5,530 nucleotides of DNA from Clostridiaceae bacterium (lineage in GTDB: Bacteria; Bacillota; Clostridia; DSM-8532): assembly GCA_012842645.1 (NCBI GenBank), contig DUSJ01000292.1, positions 1-5,530 on the forward strand, in the 5' to 3' direction. The position numbers were made by a program, and so were the translations under genes. Positions 1 to 5,530 of the stretch are shown here, in pieces (position 1 is the first letter of the stretch; each line of letters starts with the position of its first letter). The notes below the pieces were generated by a model, which saw nothing but the letters and a program-made list of their open reading frames with translations, was not told the origin of the DNA and made no database searches.

Positions 1-782
1 TTATAAACGCCATAAAGGACGACAGGAACGAGGAATTCAGAAATAAATACAGGAATATAGACGTTTTACTGATAGACGACATACAGTTCATAGGGGGCAA
101 GGAAAGAACCCAGGAGGAATTTTTCCATACTTTCAACGCCCTTTACGAGCATAACAAGCAGATCGTCATTTCGAGCGACAAGCCGCCGAAAGAGATCCTT
201 ACCCTTGAAGAACGCCTGCGTTCAAGGTTCGAATGGGGCCTGATCGCCGACATACAGGTGCCGGACACCGAGACCAGGATAGCTATACTGCGTAAAAAGT
301 CGCAGCTTGAAAGATATGATATACCAAATGAAGTACTTGTATATATAGCCAATAACATCGAGTCAAACATCAGGGAACTGGAAGGGGCTTTAAACAGGGT
401 AATAGCCTATGCTTCGCTTACAGGCAGCCCTATAACCCTCGAGCTTGCCCAGGACTGCCTTAAGCAGATCCTTGCCGGAAGATCCGTCGAGAATATAAAT
501 CACAATACAATAATGAAAGTGGTTTCACGATATTACGACATCTCCCCCGATCAGCTGGTGACCCAGAAAAGATCGAGGAATGTAGCTTTCCCGAGACAGG
601 TCGCAATGTACCTCTGCAGGGAACTTGCAGGAATGTCGCTTCCGAAAATCGGTCAGGTTTTTGGCGGAAGGGATCATACGACAGTAATGCACGCCTGCGA
701 TAAAATACAGGAGGAAATGGAAAGAAGCTCCGAACTAAGGCGGGCAATTGCCGAAATGAAAAGAAACATAACAGGAAAGTAG
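1..782 (+). CDS. dnaA: Chromosomal replication initiator protein DnaA, 3' part (N-terminus outside window)
   Basis: DnaA is the AAA+ ATPase that binds DnaA boxes, opens oriC and recruits the helicase; it also acts as a transcription factor. The frame (codons start at base 3) is open from the window edge and ends at TAG 780-782, giving 259 visible residues of a protein usually near 450. The missing part is therefore domains I-II and the start of the AAA+ domain including Walker A. Visible in order: Walker B VLLIDD (63-80), sensor 1 region SSDKPP (171-188), the box VII arginine-finger segment [11 protein letters not shown] (210-242), sensor II in RELEGALNR (372-398), and the domain IV helix-turn-helix ending in the DnaA signature [15 protein letters not shown] (663-707). 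All expected motifs are intact and no frameshift is seen. The next gene is dnaN, after a gap rich in DnaA boxes, which fits autoregulation and origin function. Identity is certain; only the 5' end is unknown. Confidence 0.98.
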   Translation, partial: INAIKDDRNEEFRNKYRNIDVLLIDDIQFIGGKERTQEEFFHTFNALYEHNKQIVISSDKPPKEILTLEERLRSRFEWGLIADIQVPDTETRIAILRKKSQLERYDIPNEVLVYIANNIESNIRELEGALNRVIAYASLTGSPITLELAQDCLKQILAGRSVENINHNTIMKVVSRYYDISPDQLVTQKRSRNVAFPRQVAMYLCRELAGMSLPKIGQVFGGRDHTTVMHACDKIQEEMERSSELRRAIAEMKRNITGK

Positions 783-811
783 CATGCGGCTGACCATATA
801 TCCTCAAAAAT

Positions 812-843
812 TGTGGATATGTGTATTGAAAAAATGTGGAGAA
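812..843 (-). promoter_or_regulatory. Cluster of leftward DnaA boxes
   Basis: Bases 812-820 read TGTGGATAT, reverse complement ATATCCACA, one mismatch from TTATCCACA. Bases 835-843 read TGTGGAGAA, reverse complement TTCTCCACA, also one mismatch. Between them, 820-828 (TGTGTATTG, reverse complement CAATACACA) is a weaker match with two mismatches to TTATNCACA. A further weak leftward site, TGTGGCAAA, lies outside the cluster at 872-880. Expected ligand is DnaA domain IV; occupancy is inferred from sequence only. Confidence 0.7.
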
Positions 844-890
844 AAATGTCGATTTTTTTATTCCGAAATATTGTGGCAAAAAAGCGCTCA

Positions 891-911
891 TTATCAACAC
901 ATTTATCAACA
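891..911 (+). promoter_or_regulatory. Pair of rightward DnaA boxes
   Basis: The 9-mer TTATCAACA occurs twice, at 891-899 and 903-911, each one mismatch from TTATCCACA (A for C at position 6). The two copies are identical, in the same orientation and 12 bases apart start to start, slightly more than one helical turn, so DnaA protomers could sit side by side. They point toward dnaN, opposite to the left-hand cluster. Confidence 0.7.
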
Positions 912-945
912 GCCGAAAACCTTTTGTTAAAACAGTCCTGTACAC

Positions 946-1000
946 TTTTCAACACATTACACAGCGCTTACTACTGTTATGACTGAGAAAAAATAAAAAT
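946..1000 (+). other. Candidate origin unwinding element (weak DnaA boxes, GC cluster, DnaA-trio-like run, A-rich tract)
   Basis: In order there is a weak box TTTTCAACA (946-954, two mismatches), an adjoining very degenerate 9-mer CATTACACA (955-963), the GC tetramer GCGC (964-967), then TTA-CTA-CTG-TTA (968-979), and an A-rich stretch 987-1000. Read on the complementary strand 3' to 5', these triplets are AAT, GAT, GAC, AAT; three of four fit the DnaA-trio pattern (G/A)-A-(T/A). The order boxes, GC-rich spacer, trios, AT-rich DNA is that described for the basal unwinding system of bacterial origins. The boxes are weak, so this is a plausible reading and not a firm call. Confidence 0.45.
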
Positions 1001-1006
1001 AAGGAG
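1001..1006 (+). promoter_or_regulatory. Ribosome binding site of dnaN
   Basis: AAGGAG lies 9 bases upstream of ATG 1016 and is a strong Shine-Dalgarno match at good spacing. It fixes the dnaN start. Confidence 0.85.
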
Positions 1007-1015
1007 AATAAAGAT

Positions 1016-2113
1016 ATGAAAGTCATGATCCTCAGGCAAAATCTTCTTGAAGCAATAAATATCGTGCAGAAAGCCATCATGTCCAAAGCAACGCTTCCGA
1101 TTCTCGAAGGGATATATCTCGAGGCCGGCGACAAGCTGAAGCTGGTAGGAAATAACTTTGACATGTCGATAGAATACAACGCGGAAGCTGACATTATGGA
1201 AAAAGGATCCATAGTGTTGAACAGCAGGATCTTCGGGGAAATTGCAAGAAAACTACCTGATGCTCCTGTAATGATAGAGGTGTTCGACGGCAACAAGGTA
1301 AGGATCGAGTGCCTGAATACCTATTTTGAAATAAAGGGCATGGAGCCCGATTCCTATCCCCTGCCTCCGAAAGTGGAAAAGGATGTTTCGTTTACAATAA
1401 GCCAGGGAGCGCTGAAAGATCTGATCAGGCAGACTATATTCTCTGTCGGCACTGACGAAAACAGGAAGATAATGACCGGATGCCTTATAGAGGCAGAAAA
1501 CAGTGAAATAAGGATAGCGGCCCTTGACGGATTCAGGATGGCCGTGAGCAATACGTTGATAAAGGAAGATGTAAAACTTAAAGTAGTCGTTCCCGGAAAG
1601 AACCTGAACGAGGTCCTGAGGATACTGGAAACCAGCGAAGACCTGGTAACCGTTTCGCTCTCAGGCAACCTTATATCCTTTATTTTCGAAGACTTCATTA
1701 TTTCATCGAACATACTTGACGGGGAGTTCATGAATTACAGGAACTATATACCCACCCAGTTTGAGACCGAGATAACGGTCAATACAAGAGAACTGGAGGA
1801 GAGTCTTGAGAGGGCTTCCCTTATAACAAGCGACGACAAGAGATATCCGGTTAAATTCAATATAAACGATGAAGAGATGATAATAACTTCCGCAGCCGAT
1901 ATAGGAATATCCAAGGAACAGATAAGGATCGAAAACAGCGGTATGCCTCTGCAGATAGGATTCAATCCAAGGTATTTCCTCGATGCCCTTAAAGTTATAT
2001 CCGATGAAAAAATCAAAATTTCTTTCACATCATCAATAGGACCGTGCATAATAACTGCCGTGGACCATGACAGGTACCTGTACCTTGTACTGCCTGTCAG
2101 GATTAAAAACTGA
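1016..2113 (+). CDS. dnaN: DNA polymerase III beta subunit (sliding clamp)
   Basis: DnaN forms the dimeric ring that encircles DNA and tethers the replicative polymerase and many repair proteins. The product is 365 residues, matching the usual 365-380. The start is typical (a short strand, then LLEAINIVQKA and SKATLPILEGIYLEA, residues about 10-37). The chain then runs through three clamp-fold domains of roughly 120 residues each. The C-terminus LPVRI (residues 359-363) corresponds to the conserved segment that forms part of the pocket binding clamp motifs of partner proteins. The start ATG has AAGGAG 9 bases upstream. Bases 2114-2122 separate its stop from yaaA, so the two are probably cotranscribed. 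No anomaly was seen. Identity rests on recognisable family sequence and on position between dnaA and recF. Confidence 0.98.
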   Translation: MKVMILRQNLLEAINIVQKAIMSKATLPILEGIYLEAGDKLKLVGNNFDMSIEYNAEADIMEKGSIVLNSRIFGEIARKLPDAPVMIEVFDGNKVRIECLNTYFEIKGMEPDSYPLPPKVEKDVSFTISQGALKDLIRQTIFSVGTDENRKIMTGCLIEAENSEIRIAALDGFRMAVSNTLIKEDVKLKVVVPGKNLNEVLRILETSEDLVTVSLSGNLISFIFEDFIISSNILDGEFMNYRNYIPTQFETEITVNTRELEESLERASLITSDDKRYPVKFNINDEEMIITSAADIGISKEQIRIENSGMPLQIGFNPRYFLDALKVISDEKIKISFTSSIGPCIITAVDHDRYLYLVLPVRIKN

Positions 2114-2122
2114 AGAGGCGCT

Positions 2123-2347
2123 ATGAAAGAAATAACGATCACAACGGAATATATAAAACTGGACCAGTTACTGAAACTGTCCCGCCTTGTGAACAGCGGA
2201 GGCGAGGCTAAGGATTTTATTGCCTGCAATGATATTTACGTAAATGACGAAAAGGAGATCCGGAGGGGCAGAAAGCTCCGTGACGGTGACATTGTCCGTA
2301 TCGGGAACCAGGTTTTCAGAATAGTTCAAAATGGTGAACAAAAGTGA
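2123..2347 (+). CDS. yaaA: Small S4-domain RNA-binding protein, YaaA family
   Basis: The product is 74 residues and almost entirely one S4 RNA-binding domain. The S4 core runs from about residue 11 (IKLDQLLKLSRLVNSGGEAK) through DIYVNDEKEIRRGRKLRDGD to about residue 60, with the basic patch RRGRKLRDGD typical of the fold. Proteins of this size and position between dnaN and recF are the Bacillus YaaA (RlbA) family, thought to bind ribosomal RNA; the E. coli gene called yaaA is unrelated. The start ATG follows GAAGAGG at 2112-2118, which overlaps the dnaN stop, with 4 bases of spacing. The 3' end overlaps the recF start by 4 bases, a sign of translational coupling. The exact molecular role cannot be read from the sequence. 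Confidence 0.92.
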   Translation: MKEITITTEYIKLDQLLKLSRLVNSGGEAKDFIACNDIYVNDEKEIRRGRKLRDGDIVRIGNQVFRIVQNGEQK

Positions 2348-3465
2348 CAGTACGTGAATTGGAGCTTACTGATTTCAGGAATTACCGGAAGCAAAGGATT
2401 TCATTCAGCGAAGGTATAAATATTCTGTATGGCCAGAACGCCCAGGGAAAAACGAACGTACTGGAAGCTTTATATATAGCGTCTACCGGTAAATCCCACA
2501 GGACAAGCAATTACCATGATCTTATAAGAAACGGATGCTGCAGTTTCGAAATACGCCTGAAGTGCGGTGCCGACGGCAGAGATAACACTATTGTTATCAG
2601 GTATTCAAGGGACAGGGGAAGATTCCTTGAGATCAACGGGATAAGGAGAGAAAGGATTTCCGATGTTCTCGGAACCCTTAATATAATACTTTTTTCGCCT
2701 GAAACGCTGGAAGTGGTAAAAGGGTCTCCGGCGGCAAGGCGCAAATTCCTGGACATTCTTTTATGCCAGACAGACAGGCAGTACCTTTACGAGCTTAAAA
2801 GATACAACCAGCTGGTTAAAAACAAATCGGCCGCCCTGAAAAAAGGAAAAAACGAAAAAAAGTATGAAGAAACGCTGCCAGTCTGGAACGAGCATATATC
2901 GCAGACCGGCGCAAAAATAGCCGTTATGCGCATGAAGGCCCTGAAGGCGCTTGACGGCTATATGAAAAATGAAGTAAGCAGCATAACGTCCGGGCAGGAA
3001 AAGTCTTCACTTAAATATAAAACATTCTGCGAGATTGATGAGAATGCCAACGAAGATTTTTTCAGGGAACAGCTTTCAGAAACCCTGAAAAAAGGTATGG
3101 ATAAAGAGATAAGCATTTCGCAGTGCATATACGGACCCCACAGGGATGATTTCGAGATCCTGCTGAACGGCTTGAACTCAAGGCAGTTCTGCTCGCAGGG
3201 TCAGCAGAGGACTCTGGCATTGTCGCTGATCATGGCAGAGCTTTTATACACTGAAGAGATCAAAGGTGAAAAACCTGTATTACTGCTGGACGATGTCCTG
3301 TCGGAGCTTGATTCAGGAAGGCAGGAGTACCTGGTAAAGGGATTGGCTGAAGTACAGACGGTGATCACCACCACGGACGATCTTCCTTATTCAGGACTGA
3401 AAGTAAAGGATATAAGGAAGTTCCTTGTCAAAGAAGGAACAGTGACGGTCACCGGAAATATATAA
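2344..3465 (+). CDS. recF: DNA replication and repair protein RecF
   Basis: RecF is an SMC-like ABC ATPase that works with RecO and RecR to load RecA at single-strand gaps and stalled forks. The product is 373 residues, the normal family length. Walker A GQNAQGKT is at residues 30-37 (Lys36). The ABC signature, around SQGQQRT, is at residues 284-290. Walker B VLLLDD at 312-317 is followed by the D-loop SELD at 320-323. The segment from about 130 to 270 is the lysine- and glutamate-rich arm expected of the family. The start is GTG 2344, overlapping the yaaA stop (GTGA); GGTGA at 2333-2337 gives a modest ribosome binding site 6 bases upstream. The N-terminus MTVRELELTDFRNY is exactly where family members begin, so no other start is needed. 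No terminator was seen after the stop. Confidence 0.98.
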   Translation: MTVRELELTDFRNYRKQRISFSEGINILYGQNAQGKTNVLEALYIASTGKSHRTSNYHDLIRNGCCSFEIRLKCGADGRDNTIVIRYSRDRGRFLEINGIRRERISDVLGTLNIILFSPETLEVVKGSPAARRKFLDILLCQTDRQYLYELKRYNQLVKNKSAALKKGKNEKKYEETLPVWNEHISQTGAKIAVMRMKALKALDGYMKNEVSSITSGQEKSSLKYKTFCEIDENANEDFFREQLSETLKKGMDKEISISQCIYGPHRDDFEILLNGLNSRQFCSQGQQRTLALSLIMAELLYTEEIKGEKPVLLLDDVLSELDSGRQEYLVKGLAEVQTVITTTDDLPYSGLKVKDIRKFLVKEGTVTVTGNI

Positions 3466-3489
3466 AGTTGACCATATTTAAAAACTTTA
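3463..3489. repeat. Inverted repeat spanning the remB promoter spacer
   Basis: TAAAGTT (3463-3469) and AACTTTA (3483-3489) are perfect 7-base inverted arms, 13 bases apart centre-side. The left arm touches the -35 element and the right arm ends just before the -10 element, a position suited to an operator. The DNA is AT-rich and such arms can arise by chance, and the left arm includes the recF stop codon. Confidence 0.35.
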
Positions 3490-3496
3490 CTAAAAT
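3468..3496 (+). promoter_or_regulatory. SigA-type promoter for remB-gyrB
   Basis: A -35 element TTGACC (3468-3473) and a -10 element TAAAAT (3491-3496) are separated by 17 bases. Each matches five of six consensus positions. The predicted transcription start is near 3503. The promoter begins two bases after the recF stop and gives remB-gyrB its own transcription start, with a leader of about 66 bases ahead of the remB GTG. This is the best promoter match I found in the window. Confidence 0.75.
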
Positions 3497-3538
3497 TATT
3501 CTGGTGCATAAAAATAAATATGCGGCGGCTGGCAAAGA

Positions 3539-3563
3539 GAGGTGAGCCGGGCGGCTGCCCGGC
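3539..3563 (+). promoter_or_regulatory. remB Shine-Dalgarno followed by a perfect GC hairpin
   Basis: GAGGTGA (3539-3545) is a 7-base perfect match to the consensus Shine-Dalgarno sequence. It is followed at once by GCCGGGC (3546-3552), loop GGCT (3553-3556) and GCCCGGC (3557-3563), a 7-bp all-GC stem. The homology-supported start GTG is at 3569. Linear spacing from the Shine-Dalgarno to that start is 23 bases; with the hairpin folded only ATGAT (3564-3568), 5 bases, remains. The element probably decides the start and may tune translation. The only T-run (3572-3576) is 8 bases beyond the stem, so it does not look like a standard terminator. Confidence 0.7.
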
Positions 3564-3568
3564 ATGAT

Positions 3569-3835
3569 GTGTTTTTGCATATCGGCGAAGAAATGATTGT
3601 CTTTTTGAATGACATTTTGGCTATAATGGATTTTGAAAGAACCACTACCTCGGGCAATACGAGGGAGTTCCTTAAAAGATGCGAAGAAAAAGGGCAGGTC
3701 GTAACAGTAGGAAATGATCTTCCAAAGTCGTTCATTCTGACAGTCAGGAACGGGAAGCAGACCGTATACCTGTCTCCCATATCTGCCGCAACATTGAAAA
3801 AACGAGTTCTGAAAACAGCAAAGGCTGTAAAATAA
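3569..3835 (+). CDS. remB: RemB/YaaB-type small regulatory protein (DUF370)
   Basis: The product is 88 residues of the DUF370 family. Bacillus RemB (YaaB) and its paralogue RemA are regulators of biofilm matrix genes; in non-biofilm organisms the role is less clear. Family landmarks are the N-terminus MFLHIGEE, DILAIMDFE (residues about 15-23), a charged middle, and the C-terminal YLSPISAATLKKR, which closely resembles the YYSPLSSSTLKKR segment of the Bacillus protein. I chose GTG 3569 because family members begin with MFLHLG-like sequence. The upstream in-frame GTG 3542 would add nine residues encoded by a hairpin, and purine-rich sequence abuts it without spacing. The gene has its own promoter and lies 39 bases before gyrB, so both are probably one transcript. 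The family call is firm; function in this organism is inferred. Confidence 0.88.
   Translation: MFLHIGEEMIVFLNDILAIMDFERTTTSGNTREFLKRCEEKGQVVTVGNDLPKSFILTVRNGKQTVYLSPISAATLKKRVLKTAKAVK

Positions 3836-5530
<1,695 letters not shown>

Larger units (their letters stand above)
783..1015. other. dnaA-dnaN intergenic region, probable part of oriC
   Basis: This 233-base gap has no convincing gene. It is AT-rich, with long A and T runs (around 853-860 and 987-1000), and contains several 9-mers close to TTATCCACA. In Bacillus subtilis the origin is split around dnaA, and the dnaA-dnaN gap holds the unwinding element; the same location and composition here support the same role by inference. No rho-independent terminator was found after dnaA and no clean SigA promoter for dnaN, so dnaN may be transcribed from the dnaA promoter upstream of the window. 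The part of the origin upstream of dnaA, if present, is not visible. Confidence 0.75.

Noticed and set aside
460..945. A 161-codon open frame on the - strand opposite the dnaA 3' end and the origin gap
   Set aside because: It overlaps the conserved DnaA domain IV and the DnaA boxes, and its translation has no recognisable domain.
924..980. Candidate promoters for dnaN (TTGTTA at 924, TACACT at 941, TGTTAT at 975)
   Set aside because: No pair of these elements has a spacing of 16-18 bases and a reasonable partner, so no promoter is called.
791..3477. Shared 9-mer TGACCATAT at 791-799 and 3469-3477, both just after a gene end
   Set aside because: Dozens of 9-base matches are expected by chance in a window of this size, and only the second copy is part of a promoter.
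3542..3568. Longer RemB starting at GTG 3542
   Set aside because: The extra nine residues are encoded by the hairpin, family members start at MFLHLG-like sequence, and the purine-rich stretch abuts the codon without spacing.
3546..3576. GC hairpin followed by TTTTT as a rho-independent terminator
   Set aside because: The T-run starts 8 bases after the stem and lies inside the remB coding region; a canonical terminator has the T-run directly after the stem.

Overview
This window is the conserved chromosome-replication locus of a Firmicutes-type bacterium. In order on the + strand it holds dnaA (3' part), a 233-base intergenic region that looks like part of oriC, dnaN, yaaA (S4-domain protein), recF, remB (DUF370) and gyrB (5' part). 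All genes run the same way. The order dnaA-dnaN-yaaA-recF-remB-gyrB is the Bacillus/Clostridium arrangement. Heavy use of AGG/AGA for Arg and ATA for Ile, a GC content that looks to be in the 40s, and GyrB wording such as [12 protein letters not shown] and [10 protein letters not shown] point to a member of the Clostridia. I cannot name a genus from the sequence alone.

Region by region: bases 1-782 encode DnaA from just before Walker B to the C-terminus. Bases 783-1015 carry at least four 9-mers one mismatch from the DnaA box TTATCCACA. Those on the left point leftward and those on the right point rightward. They are followed by a GC tetranucleotide, a run resembling DnaA-trios and an A-rich stretch just before the dnaN ribosome binding site. 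DnaN, YaaA and RecF follow with very tight spacing (a 9-base gap, then a 4-base overlap), so they probably share a transcript. Immediately after the recF stop lies a good SigA-type promoter (TTGACC-17-TAAAAT) for a second unit, remB-gyrB. The gyrB frame stays open to the window edge.

Functionally the genes cover initiation (DnaA and its sites), processivity of the polymerase (DnaN), gap repair at stalled forks (RecF) and supercoiling (GyrB). There is also a small RNA-binding protein (YaaA) and a small DNA-binding regulator family member (RemB).

I see no mobile element, CRISPR array, tRNA/rRNA or new multi-gene system. The most unusual local feature is the start of remB. A perfect 7-bp GC hairpin sits exactly between a strong Shine-Dalgarno sequence and the homology-supported GTG start. 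The linear spacing is 23 bases, too long, but folding the hairpin would reduce it to 5. The oriC-like architecture and the tryptophan at a quinolone-associated position of GyrB are secondary points of interest.
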